Translations under genes and position numbers: made by a program
Part shown: positions 1 through 8,004 of the stretch, in pieces
Layout: each line of letters opens with the position of its first letter
How positions within the stretch are numbered: the first letter of the stretch is position 1
Assembly (NCBI RefSeq): GCF_035982055.1
Contig: NZ_CP108427.1
Location: 9,051,001-9,115,000, forward strand
From: Streptomyces sp. NBC_01288
GTDB lineage: Bacteria > Actinomycetota > Actinomycetes > Streptomycetales > Streptomycetaceae
Direction of reading: 5' to 3'
DNA: 64,000 nt
Notes under the pieces: model-generated
What the model was told of the DNA's origin: nothing
Databases searched by the model: none
What the model saw: only the letters and a program-made list of their open reading frames with translations

Positions 1-654
1 GCGCCCGGCGGGTTCGCTGCCGGTGAGGGTGGCGGCCTTGACCCGCTCGTCGCGCAGGATCTCCTCGATCGCGCCGGAACCGACCAGCAGGGTCTGGAAG
101 GCGCCCTCCGGGAAGCCCGCGCGGTGGAACAGGTCCTCCAGGTAGAGGGCGGTCTGCGGGACGTTCGACGCGTGCTTGAGCAGGCCGACGTTGCCCGCCA
201 TCAGCGCGGGCGCGGCGAAGCGGATCACCTGCCACAGCGGGAAGTTCCACGGCATCACCGCGAGCACCGGGCCCAGCGGCCGGTACCGCACCAGGGCCCG
301 TGAACCGCCGGAGTCCTTGATGTCAGCCGCGGCGGGCTGTTCGTCGGCGAGGAGTTCCTCGGCGTGGTCGGCGTACCAGCGCATCGACTTCGCGCACTTG
401 GCCGCCTCCGCGCGGGCCTGCTTGACCGGCTTGCCCATCTCCGTGGTCATGATCCGGCCGATGTCCTGCTGGTCCTCGTCGAGCAGGTCGGCGGCCCGGT
501 GCATGAGCCGGGCGCGCTCGGCGAAGGCGGACGTCCGGTACGTGCGGAACGTGGCCTCCGCGAGCTGGAGCCGGCGCTCGATCTCCTCGGCACCCATGGC
601 CTCGTACGTCTTGAGCGTCTCGCCGTTCGCCGGGTTGACCGTCGCGATGGGCAT
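1..654 (-). CDS. NAD(P)-dependent succinate-semialdehyde dehydrogenase, C-terminus off the window
   Basis: Aldehyde dehydrogenase family protein; 218 codons of the N-terminal part lie in the window and the gene continues leftwards. It starts MPIATVNPANGE at an ATG preceded by AGGAGG. The residues AVMPWNFPLWQ (cofactor-binding region) and, near the edge, the start of the TLTGSE motif are visible. The family oxidises succinate semialdehyde to succinate (GABA shunt) in the cytoplasm. The N-terminal NPANGE...TYEAM and TTEMGKP segments favour the GabD-type subfamily over betaine- or acetaldehyde dehydrogenases, but substrate is inferred. The catalytic Cys lies outside the window. Transcribed in the same direction as the Nudix gene, 79 bp further upstream. 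Confidence 0.85.
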   Translation of the reverse strand, partial: MPIATVNPANGETLKTYEAMGAEEIERRLQLAEATFRTYRTSAFAERARLMHRAADLLDEDQQDIGRIMTTEMGKPVKQARAEAAKCAKSMRWYADHAEELLADEQPAAADIKDSGGSRALVRYRPLGPVLAVMPWNFPLWQVIRFAAPALMAGNVGLLKHASNVPQTALYLEDLFHRAGFPEGAFQTLLVGSGAIEEILRDERVKAATLTGSEPAGR

Positions 655-733
655 GGCTGACCTCCTGGAGCGGGCTGTGCTTCGACCTTCCCGCGTGGCA
701 CGGGTGACCGCAACGCGTACACACGTCGCGCGC

Positions 734-1210
734 TCAGTCCGAGTGCTCCGTCAGCCGGTCGAGAAACGTGGCCTGCGCTGTGACGACGACCTCCCGCGCC
801 CGTTCGAGGCTCAGCCACTCCACCCGGTCCAGCTCCGGGAACTCCTGGACCTGCCCCGACTTCGGCGGCCACTCCATCCGGAAAGTGCCGGGAACCATGG
901 CCGCCGGGTCCAGATCCGCCTCGATCGCCCACGCGGTGACGACCTTCCCGTTGCTCTGCCGCACCTCACCCAGCTCGATCGCCTCACCCTCGGGCGGCAC
1001 GAGCCCCAGCTCCTCCTGGAACTCGCGCCGGGCCGCGTCCCAGGCGGTCTCGTCGGGCTCGTACTCACCCTTCGGCACACTCCACGCCCCCGCGTCCCGG
1101 CGCGCGAAGAACGGGCCACCCATATGGCCGAGCAACACCTCCAGCCCACGATCGGTGTGCCGGAACAACAACAGCCCGGCGCTCCGCTTCCCCCTCGCGT
1201 CCCCCCTCAC
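734..1210 (-). CDS. Nudix hydrolase
   Basis: 158-residue Nudix-fold protein that would cleave a nucleoside diphosphate linked to another moiety. The complete Nudix box GX5EX7REUXEEXGU is present at about residues 47-69 (GEYEPDET...REFQEELGL). Its GTG start overlaps the stop of the upstream ligase gene as GTGA, so the pair is very likely translationally coupled. The coupling hints at nucleotide or adenylate clean-up linked to ligase action (inference). Length is typical for a single-domain Nudix enzyme. Confidence 0.88.
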   Translation of the reverse strand: MRGDARGKRSAGLLLFRHTDRGLEVLLGHMGGPFFARRDAGAWSVPKGEYEPDETAWDAARREFQEELGLVPPEGEAIELGEVRQSNGKVVTAWAIEADLDPAAMVPGTFRMEWPPKSGQVQEFPELDRVEWLSLERAREVVVTAQATFLDRLTEHSD

Positions 1211-2745
1211 GGCTTCACCTCCGGATGCGCCGCCAACAACGTCTCCACCGAGTCCGCCTCCTCCGCCCGCTTGTCCTCCCGATACCGCACGACCCGCGCG
1301 AAGCGCAGCGTGACACCGGCCGGATAGCGGGTCGACTTCTGTAGTCCGTCATACGCGATCTCTACGACGAGTTCGGGCCGTACGGTCACCACGTGGCCGT
1401 CGCTCTCCACGGCCAGCTCCTGGAGTCGCTCGGTCTGCCAGGCCAGCAGGGCGTCGGTCATCCCCTTGAAGGTCTTGCCGAGCATCACGAAGGAACCGTC
1501 CGAACTCCGGGCGCCCAGATGGAGGTTGGAGAGTTTGCCGGTGCGGCGGCCGTGTCCCCACTCGGCGGCCAGGACGACCAGGTCCAGGGTGTGGACGGGC
1601 TTCACCTTCAGCCAAGAGGCGCCCCTGCGGCCCGCGTTGTACGGAGCGTCAAGGCCTTTGGCCACGACCCCCTCGTGGCCGCGCTTCAGGGTCTCGGCGA
1701 GGAAGGCCTCCGCCGCCGGGACATCCTCCGGGCCGGACACGAGAGTTCGGCGGACGCGCATCGGCTCGGGCACCAACTGGGCCAGTTCCGCGTGCCGTTC
1801 GGCGAACGGCAGGTCGAGCAGATCGCGGCCGTCGACGGACAGCACGTCGAAGAACACGGGGGAGACGGGGACGGTCTCGGCGGCCGCGGCCACGTCCACC
1901 CGGGAGCCGACCCGACCCGCCGTCTCCTGGAAGGAACGGGGCCGCCCGTCCTCGTCGAAGGAGATGACCTCACCGTCCAGGATGAACCGCTCGCCTCTCA
2001 ACTCCAGCGCGGCGGCGGTGAGTTCGGGCAGGCGGTCGGTGATTTCGTCGAGGGTGCGGGTGTAGAGCCGTACGACATCGCCGTCGCGGTGGACCTGGAC
2101 GCGGATGCCGTCGAGCTTCTCCTCGACCGCGCAACCGCCCAGCTTCTCGACCGCCTCCGCGACGGACGAAGCGCTGTGCGCGAGCATCGGCAGGACCGGG
2201 CGGCCCACGGTCAGCCGGAAGCGGTCGAGGGAGGTGGGCCCGTCCGCGAGGAGGGCCTCGGCCACCGTCTGGAGCGAACCCGCCAGCATCACGGCCCGCC
2301 GAACACCCGTCGCGGGCGCGCCAGTTGCCTCGGCCAGCCCCTCCACGGCCACCGCGTCCAGTGCTCCCTGCCGGACCTCACCGGTGATCAGCCCGAACAG
2401 GAAACGCTGCTCGTCGGCGGTGGCCGCACCCATCAACTCACCCACCAGGCGGGCGCGTTCGGCCTGCGAACCGGCCCCCGACACCTTGCCGAGGTCGGTG
2501 AGCCGGGCGTCCACCTCGCGCACGGTGAGGGTGGGTTCGGGAGCCGGGTCGACCTGCCGACTCAGCACCTTCCAGCCGATGCCGAGTCGCCCCTGTGGCA
2601 GGCGTCCCGCCAGGTAGGGGATGACGATCGGGACGTCATCCGGCGCCGCGTCCCGGAAGAGCTCCGCGAGCAGGGCGATCTTCCGGGACCGCGCCGAGGT
2701 GGCGGCGACCTCCTGGGACACATGCGCGAGCCGGGTCAGCAGCAT
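1207..2745 (-). CDS. ATP-dependent DNA ligase, LigB type
   Basis: 512-residue ATP-dependent DNA ligase that seals nicks through a ligase-adenylate intermediate. The nucleotidyltransferase motif I, EKLDGIR, has its AMP-accepting lysine at residue 210; other nucleotidyltransferase motifs follow (GEVISF, the FFDVLSVDG segment, EGVVAKGLD, WLKVKP). An N-terminal helical DNA-binding domain (1-190) and a C-terminal OB-fold complete the layout, and the length matches actinobacterial LigB (about 510 residues). The open frame extends further upstream, but MLLTRLAH is the start that gives the normal family length. Such ligases are accessory to the NAD-dependent LigA. Overlaps the Nudix gene downstream. 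Confidence 0.92.
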   Translation of the reverse strand: MLLTRLAHVSQEVAATSARSRKIALLAELFRDAAPDDVPIVIPYLAGRLPQGRLGIGWKVLSRQVDPAPEPTLTVREVDARLTDLGKVSGAGSQAERARLVGELMGAATADEQRFLFGLITGEVRQGALDAVAVEGLAEATGAPATGVRRAVMLAGSLQTVAEALLADGPTSLDRFRLTVGRPVLPMLAHSASSVAEAVEKLGGCAVEEKLDGIRVQVHRDGDVVRLYTRTLDEITDRLPELTAAALELRGERFILDGEVISFDEDGRPRSFQETAGRVGSRVDVAAAAETVPVSPVFFDVLSVDGRDLLDLPFAERHAELAQLVPEPMRVRRTLVSGPEDVPAAEAFLAETLKRGHEGVVAKGLDAPYNAGRRGASWLKVKPVHTLDLVVLAAEWGHGRRTGKLSNLHLGARSSDGSFVMLGKTFKGMTDALLAWQTERLQELAVESDGHVVTVRPELVVEIAYDGLQKSTRYPAGVTLRFARVVRYREDKRAEEADSVETLLAAHPEVKP

Positions 2746-2774
2746 GCAGCCATCGTGCAACGGAGCCGGGCGGT

Positions 2775-3716
2775 CTACACCCGGACGGCCGCGTCGAGAT
2801 CGCTCATGAGCAGCTCGCCGTTGATCGTGGCGCCGGCCCGGTACCCGGCGGAGGCCGCGTTCACCACCTGCTCCGCGAAGCCCATCGCGTTGCCCACGGC
2901 CCACACCCCGGGCACGGTCGTCAGCCCCGTCGGATCGACCACGGGGTACGCGCCGAACGGGGTCTCCTGAAGCTCGGCGCCCAGCTTCTCCAGGAGCCCG
3001 GTCTGCGGGACGGCCCGCGGGGCCACGAACAGGGCCTCGCGGGGGTGCGTGGTGCCGTCCGTGAGGCGGACGCCGGTGAGCCGATCGTCGTCGACGACCA
3101 GTTCCGCGACCCCACCCGGCACGACGGCGACCCCGGCCGCGGCCAGCCTCCGCAGGTCGTCGTCCGTCAGCTCGGACTCGGCGACCGTGTGCAGGAACAG
3201 GGTCACGTCCTTGGACCACTGGGAGACGATCAGCGCCTGGTGCACGCTCATCGCCGTCGTCGCGAGCACCCCGAAGGCCTGGTCACGGACCTCCCAGCCG
3301 TGGCAGTACGGGCAGTGGATCACGTCCCGCCCGAAGCGCTCGGCGACTCCGGGGACGGCGGGCAGCTCGTCCTTGAGCCCGGTGGCGACGACGATCCGCC
3401 GCGCGTGCACGGTCTCCCCACCGGCAAGCGCCACGGCGAAGTCCTCGCCCTTCGTGACGTCCACCGCGCGGTCCCGGACCAGGTCGACGCCGTAGCGCGC
3501 GATCTCCTCGCGGCCCAGGGCGAGGAACTCGGCGGGTGACATGCCGTCCCGGGTCAGGTAGCCCTGCATGTGCGCGGCGGGCGTGTTGCGCGGCTCGCCG
3601 GCGTCGACGACCAGTGTGCGGCGCCGGGACCGGCCCAGGACCAGCGCGGCGGAGAGCCCCGCCGTTCCGCCGCCGATGACGACCACTTCGTAGGTTCCGG
3701 TACGTGTCTCGGTCAC
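2775..3716 (-). CDS. FAD-dependent oxidoreductase, thioredoxin-reductase-like
   Basis: 313-residue two-dinucleotide-binding-domain flavoprotein. It shows the N-terminal FAD Rossmann motif GGGTAG, a CPYC dithiol motif (HCPYCHGWE, about residues 130-138) and a C-terminal VWAVGNAMGF segment equivalent to the FAD-binding GD box. The CxxC suggests a thioredoxin-reductase-like or dithiol-oxidising role; no thioredoxin partner is adjacent. GTG is chosen as start because GGAGGT lies 8 nt upstream. Divergently transcribed from an XRE-cupin regulator, which probably controls it. Confidence 0.85.
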   Translation of the reverse strand: MTETRTGTYEVVVIGGGTAGLSAALVLGRSRRRTLVVDAGEPRNTPAAHMQGYLTRDGMSPAEFLALGREEIARYGVDLVRDRAVDVTKGEDFAVALAGGETVHARRIVVATGLKDELPAVPGVAERFGRDVIHCPYCHGWEVRDQAFGVLATTAMSVHQALIVSQWSKDVTLFLHTVAESELTDDDLRRLAAAGVAVVPGGVAELVVDDDRLTGVRLTDGTTHPREALFVAPRAVPQTGLLEKLGAELQETPFGAYPVVDPTGLTTVPGVWAVGNAMGFAEQVVNAASAGYRAGATINGELLMSDLDAAVRV

Positions 3717-3759
3717 GGTGACCACCTCCACCCCCGAAGGTCGCCCCATCGCTGCCGTA

Positions 3760-3790
3760 TTGACAAACGTGTTTGCCGAAACTGCAATAT
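3760..3790 (+). promoter_or_regulatory. Promoter and inverted repeat between the flavoprotein and XRE genes
   Basis: TTGACA (3760-3765) is followed after 17 nt by TGCAAT (3783-3788). An inverted repeat CAAAC-GT-GTTTG (3764-3775) overlaps the -35 region. The ATG of the XRE gene lies 8 nt after the -10 and no Shine-Dalgarno is present, so the mRNA is probably leaderless. The repeat is a candidate operator for autoregulation. Confidence 0.55.
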
Positions 3791-3795
3791 CGGTC

Positions 3796-4377
3796 ATGAA
3801 CGACGACACGGACGAGGTTCTGGCGGAGGTCGGCCCGCGACTGCGGCGGATCCGGAAGGAGCGGGGCGCGACCCTCGCCGGGCTCTCGGAGACGACCGGC
3901 ATCTCGGTGAGCACGCTCTCCCGCCTGGAGTCCGGCCTCCGCAAGCCCAGCCTGGAACTGCTGCTGCCGATCGCACGGGCCCATCAGGTGCCGTTGGACG
4001 AGCTGGTGGGGACGCCGGCTGTGAGCGATCCCCGGGTCCGGTCCGAGCCGATCCAGCGGCACGGCCGCACCTACTGGCCCCTCACCCGTCAGCCGGGCGG
4101 ACTCCAGGCCTTCAAGGTTCTGGTCCCGCAGCGCAAGGAGGAACCCGACCTGCGCACGCACGAGGGCTACGAGTGGCTCTACGTGATGTCCGGCCGGCTC
4201 CGGCTCGTGCTCGCCGAACACGACGTCGTGCTCGCGACGGGGGAGGCCGTCGAGTTCGACACCCGGGTGCCGCACTGGTTCGGGTCCACGGGGGAGGGTC
4301 CCGCGGAGTTCCTGAGCCTGTTCGGCCCACAGGGGGAGCGCATGCACGTCCGGGCACGCCCCAAGAAGGCCCAGTAG
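3796..4377 (+). CDS. XRE-family regulator with cupin domain
   Basis: 193-residue regulator. An XRE helix-turn-helix occupies roughly residues 15-70 (GPRLRRIRKERGATLAGLSETTGISVSTLSRLESG), and a C-terminal cupin_2 beta-barrel (about 105-180) would bind a small ligand. Its usual role is ligand-responsive repression of a neighbouring metabolic or redox gene, here most likely the divergent flavoprotein. MNDDTDEV is chosen as start because the promoter places transcription at or next to this ATG; the longer open frame upstream would run through the promoter. A hairpin follows the stop codon at once. Confidence 0.9.
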   Translation: MNDDTDEVLAEVGPRLRRIRKERGATLAGLSETTGISVSTLSRLESGLRKPSLELLLPIARAHQVPLDELVGTPAVSDPRVRSEPIQRHGRTYWPLTRQPGGLQAFKVLVPQRKEEPDLRTHEGYEWLYVMSGRLRLVLAEHDVVLATGEAVEFDTRVPHWFGSTGEGPAEFLSLFGPQGERMHVRARPKKAQ

Positions 4378-4379
4378 AA

Positions 4380-4460
4380 GCGCCCCGAAAGGGGCGCGGG
4401 GCTGTATCGATTTGCGGCTCCGCCGCGTGGGCGCGACCAGCCCCCGCCGGCCTGCGGTCA
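4380..4460. terminator. GC-rich hairpin within a recurrent Streptomyces-type intergenic sequence
   Basis: GCGCCCC-GAAA-GGGGCGC (4380-4397) forms a perfect 7-bp stem with a tetraloop directly after the XRE stop. The sequence after it (GGGGCTG...GCGCGACCAGCCCCCGCCGGCCTGCGG) resembles an intergenic element that I remember as recurring in many Streptomyces genomes. There is no T-tract, as is common for terminators in this genus. Confidence 0.55.
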
Positions 4461-4514
4461 AAGAACGACCCGCACCCACCGGCCCGTGACGAACCCAACG
4501 CTTCCCTGATGGGC

Positions 4515-4531
4515 AAGCGACCGCTTAGTAT
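4515..4531 (+). promoter_or_regulatory. Inverted repeat over the -10 of the acyl-CoA dehydrogenase operon
   Basis: AAGCG-AC-CGCTT (4515-4526) is a perfect inverted repeat that runs into TAGTAT (4526-4531), a plausible -10. Position and architecture suit a TetR-type repressor of fatty-acid or acyl-CoA metabolism (inference); no TetR gene is adjacent. Confidence 0.45.
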
Positions 4532-4575
4532 GCAATCGACCCCGGTCAGACAGAGCAGTCCCGTGGAGGCCCCGC

Positions 4576-5553
4576 ATGCAGGCATGGCAAGTGCACCAGA
4601 ACGGCGAGCCGAGTGAGGCGATGCGCCTGGAGGAGGTGCAGCAGCCGACACCCGGTGCGGGCCAGGTCCTGCTCAAGGTGCGCGCCGCGAACATCAACTT
4701 CCCGGACGTCCTGATGTGCCGAGGCCACTACCAGGTAAAGCCCCCGCTCCCGTTCACCCCCGGCGTCGAGATCTGCGGCGAGACCGAGGACGGCCGCCGG
4801 GTGATCGCCAACCCCGCACTGCCGTACGGCGGTTTCGCCGAGTACGCGGTCGCGGACGCCGCCGCCATGCTGCCCGCCCCCGACTCCCTGGACGACGCCG
4901 AGGCCGCCGCCCTCCACATCGGCTACCAGACGGGCTGGTTCGCCCTCCACCAGCGCGCCCACCTGGAGGCAGGCGAGACCCTCCTCGTGCACGCCGCCGC
5001 CGGCGGGGTCGGCAGCGCGGCCGTACAGCTCGGCAAGGCAGCCGGTGCCACCGTCATCGGTGTCGTCGGCGGTGCCGAAAAGGCGGTCGTGGCACGGGAG
5101 TTGGGCTGCGACGTCGTGATCGACCGGCGTACCGAGGACGTCGTCGCGGCCGTCAAGGAGGCCACCGGCGGACGCGGTGCCGACGTGATCTTCGACCCGG
5201 TCGGCGGCGACGCCTACACGCAGTCCACGAAGGTAGTCGCCTTCGAGGGCCGGATCGTGGTCGTGGGCTTCGCGAGCGGCACGATCCCGAGCCCCGGCCT
5301 CAATCACGCCCTGGTGAAGAACTACTCGATCCTGGGCCTGCATTGGGGCCTGTACGCCATCAAGAACCCGAAGCTGATCCTCGACTGCCACGAGCGGTTG
5401 ACCGACCTGGCCGCGCGCGGCGCCATCAAGCCGCTGGTGAGCGAGCGCGTCCCACTGGCCGGTGCGGCCGCCGCCGTGCAGCGGGTCGGCGACGGTGTCA
5501 CCACCGGCCGGGTCGTCGTCGTACCGTCCTTGGAGAACGGAGCCGCCGTATGA
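4576..5553 (+). CDS. Zinc-independent NADPH:quinone oxidoreductase family protein
   Basis: 325-residue medium-chain dehydrogenase/reductase. The N-terminal GroES-like domain (about 1-120) lacks the structural-zinc cysteine cluster, and the Rossmann domain carries AAAGGVGSAAVQLGKAAGA (about 142-160), the NADPH-binding signature of quinone oxidoreductase or enoyl-reductase-like members. GGAGG precedes the ATG. First gene of an operon with two acyl-CoA dehydrogenases (ATGA overlap to the next), so it may handle an unsaturated acyl or quinone intermediate in that pathway. Exact substrate unknown. Confidence 0.85.
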   Translation: MQAWQVHQNGEPSEAMRLEEVQQPTPGAGQVLLKVRAANINFPDVLMCRGHYQVKPPLPFTPGVEICGETEDGRRVIANPALPYGGFAEYAVADAAAMLPAPDSLDDAEAAALHIGYQTGWFALHQRAHLEAGETLLVHAAAGGVGSAAVQLGKAAGATVIGVVGGAEKAVVARELGCDVVIDRRTEDVVAAVKEATGGRGADVIFDPVGGDAYTQSTKVVAFEGRIVVVGFASGTIPSPGLNHALVKNYSILGLHWGLYAIKNPKLILDCHERLTDLAARGAIKPLVSERVPLAGAAAAVQRVGDGVTTGRVVVVPSLENGAAV

Positions 5554-6755
5554 GCGAAGAGACCACGGGAGCGGACTCGGCCGCGGCCGAACTGCGCCGC
5601 CGCACCCAGGAGTTGCTGGCCGCGCACCCACCGCTGGAGACCGACCAGCTCGACTTCCTCAAGGCACGCTTCGACGCCGGGCTCGCCTGGGTGCACTATC
5701 CCGAGGGCCTCGGCGGACTGGGTGCCCCGCGCGCTCTCCAGGCCGTCGTGGACGCCGAGTTGGAGTCGGCGGGCGCTCCCGACAACGACCCGCGCCGGAT
5801 CGGCATCGGCCTGGGTATGGCCGCGCCGACCGTCCTCCGCTTCGGCACCGAGGAGCAGAAGCAGCGCTTCCTCAGGCCGCTTTGGGTCGGCGAGGAGGTC
5901 TGGTGCCAGCTCTTCAGTGAGCCGGGCGCCGGGTCCGACCTGGCCGCGCTCGGCACGCGCGCGGTGCGTGAGGGCGACGAGTGGGTCGTCAACGGGCAGA
6001 AGGTGTGGACGTCCAGCGCCCACCTCGCCCGCTGGGCCATCCTCATCGCGCGCACCGACCCGGACGTCCCCAAGCACGCTGGCATCACCTACTTCATCTG
6101 CGACATGACCGACCCCGGCGTCGAGGTCAGGCCGCTGCGCCAGATCACCGGCGAGGCCGAGTTCAACGAGGTCTTCCTCACCAACGTCCGTATCCCGGAC
6201 GCCCATCGCCTCGGCGAGATCGGCGACGGCTGGCGGGTCGCGCAGACCACGCTGATGAACGAGCGCGTCTCCATCGGAGGCATGCGCATCCCGCGCGAGG
6301 GCGGCATGATCGGCCCGATCAGCCAGACCTGGCGCGAACGCCCGGAGTTGCGCACCCACGACCTCCACCAGCGCCTCCTCAAGCTCTGGGTCGAGGCCGA
6401 GGTCGCCCGCCTCTCCGGCGAGCGGCTGCGCCAACAGCTCGTCGCGGGCCAGCCAGGCCACGAGGGCTCCGGCATGAAGCTCGCCTTCGCCCGCCTCAAC
6501 CAGGAGATCAGCGGCCTGGAGGTCGAACTCCGGGGCGAGGAAGGCCTGTTGTACGACGACTGGACCATGCGGCGTCCGGAACTGGTGGACTTCACCGGCC
6601 GCGACGCCGGCTACCGCTACCTCCGCTCCAAGGGCAACAGCATCGAGGGCGGGACCAGCGAGGTCCTCCTGAACATCGTCGCCGAGCGCGTCCTGGGCCT
6701 CCCGGCCGAGCCGCGCACCGACAAGAACGTCGCGTGGAAGGACCTCTCCCGATGA
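5550..6755 (+). CDS. Acyl-CoA dehydrogenase, larger subunit of a pair
   Basis: 401-residue acyl-CoA dehydrogenase of the FadE family: FAD-dependent alpha,beta-dehydrogenation of an acyl-CoA. Signatures are CQLFSEPGAGSDLA, VNGQKVWTSSAH and the C-terminal SIEGGTSEVLLNIVAERVLGLP. The ATG overlaps the previous stop (ATGA) and its own stop overlaps the next start. Adjacent acyl-CoA dehydrogenase genes of unequal length in actinobacteria often form alpha2beta2 heterotetramers acting on bulky (e.g. steroid side-chain) CoA esters; that is plausible here but not shown. Confidence 0.9.
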   Translation: MSEETTGADSAAAELRRRTQELLAAHPPLETDQLDFLKARFDAGLAWVHYPEGLGGLGAPRALQAVVDAELESAGAPDNDPRRIGIGLGMAAPTVLRFGTEEQKQRFLRPLWVGEEVWCQLFSEPGAGSDLAALGTRAVREGDEWVVNGQKVWTSSAHLARWAILIARTDPDVPKHAGITYFICDMTDPGVEVRPLRQITGEAEFNEVFLTNVRIPDAHRLGEIGDGWRVAQTTLMNERVSIGGMRIPREGGMIGPISQTWRERPELRTHDLHQRLLKLWVEAEVARLSGERLRQQLVAGQPGHEGSGMKLAFARLNQEISGLEVELRGEEGLLYDDWTMRRPELVDFTGRDAGYRYLRSKGNSIEGGTSEVLLNIVAERVLGLPAEPRTDKNVAWKDLSR

Positions 6756-7825
6756 CAGATCTTCTCTACTCGGAGGAGGAAGAGGCGCTGCGCGCCGCCG
6801 TCCGGGACCTGCTCACCGACCACTGCGACGCGGCGAGCGTCATCGTGCGCACCGAGTCGGACGCCCCGCACGACCTGTCCCTCTGGAAGTCCCTCGCCGA
6901 CGGCATGGGCCTGGCCGGCCTCCTGGTGCCCGAGGCACAGGGCGGCCAGGGCGCCACGCACCGCGAAGTCGCCGTCGTCCTGGAGGAGTTGGGCCGCGCG
7001 GTCGCCCCCGTCCCGTACCTCACGAGCGCGGTCGTCGCCACCGAGGCACTCCTCGCGTGCGATGCGGACGACCTGCTCGCCGAGCTGGCTTCCGGGCGGA
7101 AGATCGGCGTCCTCGCCGTCTCCCTGGGCGTCGCACCGGGCGGCGCCCACAAGGTCGTACGGCAGGAAAACGGCTCCCTGTACGGGGAGTTGACCGGCAT
7201 CGCGGACGCTGCCGCCGCCGATGTGCTGCTGGTGCCGGGCGAGGACGGCGGGCTGTACGCCGTCGACGCGGGCGCCGTGACCGTCGTACCGCAGGTGTCC
7301 CTCGACCTGACCCGGCCGTTGGCGCGGGTGGTGTTCGACGGGGCCGCGGGGCGTCGGATCGGGGACGTCGAACCCGCCGTACGACGTGCTCTGCGGGCCG
7401 GGGCCGGGCTGCTCGCGTCCGAGCAACTGGGCCTTGCCGACTGGACGTTGACGGAGACGGTCCGGTACCTGAAGGAGCGCAAGCAGTTCAACCGGCCGGT
7501 CGGCGGGTTCCAGGCGCTGAAGCACCGGCTCGCGCAGTTGTGGCTGGAGGTCGTCAGCCTGCGGGCCGCCGCGCGCAACGCGGCCGACGCCCTCACGACC
7601 GGTGACGACACCGATGTGGCGGTGGCCGTCGCGCAGGCCTACGCGGCGTCCGTCGCCGTCCACGCGGCCGAGGAGGCCGTCCAGTTGCACGGCGGCATCG
7701 GCATGACGTGGGAGCACCCGGCCCACCTCTACCTGAAGCGGGCCAAGGCCGACTCGATCGCCTACGGCACGGCGGGCGCCCATCGCGAGGCGCTGGCGGA
7801 ACTGGTCGATCTGAGCGCTCCCTGA
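6752..7825 (+). CDS. Acyl-CoA dehydrogenase, smaller subunit of a pair
   Basis: 357-residue acyl-CoA dehydrogenase, shorter than typical full-length members and with divergent central sequence. The N-terminal EEEEALRAAVRDLL, the RKQFNRPVGGFQALKHRLA segment and the C-terminal EEAVQLHGGIGMTWEHPAHLYLKRAK, which holds the region of the catalytic glutamate in many members, are all present. Begins at ATGA overlapping the previous gene and ends 22 bp before a strong terminator, so it is the last gene of the operon. Probable partner of the preceding subunit. Confidence 0.88.
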   Translation: MTDLLYSEEEEALRAAVRDLLTDHCDAASVIVRTESDAPHDLSLWKSLADGMGLAGLLVPEAQGGQGATHREVAVVLEELGRAVAPVPYLTSAVVATEALLACDADDLLAELASGRKIGVLAVSLGVAPGGAHKVVRQENGSLYGELTGIADAAAADVLLVPGEDGGLYAVDAGAVTVVPQVSLDLTRPLARVVFDGAAGRRIGDVEPAVRRALRAGAGLLASEQLGLADWTLTETVRYLKERKQFNRPVGGFQALKHRLAQLWLEVVSLRAAARNAADALTTGDDTDVAVAVAQAYAASVAVHAAEEAVQLHGGIGMTWEHPAHLYLKRAKADSIAYGTAGAHREALAELVDLSAP

Positions 7826-7847
7826 CCACCGGTCGTCCCTTCGGTGA

Positions 7848-7875
7848 AGCCCGTCCCACCTGGGGCGGGCTTTTC
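7848..7875 (+). terminator. Intrinsic terminator of the acyl-CoA dehydrogenase operon
   Basis: AGCCCGTCCC / GGGGCGGGCT form a 10-bp stem with one G-T pair and a 4-nt loop, followed by TTTT. One of the few canonical terminators with a T-tract in the window. Confidence 0.85.
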
Positions 7876-8004
7876 CGTGCGCCCCCGCCGAAGGAGTGAA
7901 CAAGCGAGGGCGGTCCGGCCAACTCCTGGCATGTACAGGTTCGTTGGCGTGCTCACCGCCTCATACTCCCTGTGGTTCGAACCCGCCCCACAGGGAGGAA
8001 CACC

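Noticed and set aside
1393-2970. 525-codon rightward open frame across the ligase gene
   Set aside because: Antisense shadow of the ligase gene, an effect of high third-position GC, with no ribosome site.
4716-5550. Long Arg/Pro-rich rightward frame over the quinone oxidoreductase gene
   Set aside because: Frame-shifted shadow; only the downstream part, from 5550, is a real acyl-CoA dehydrogenase.
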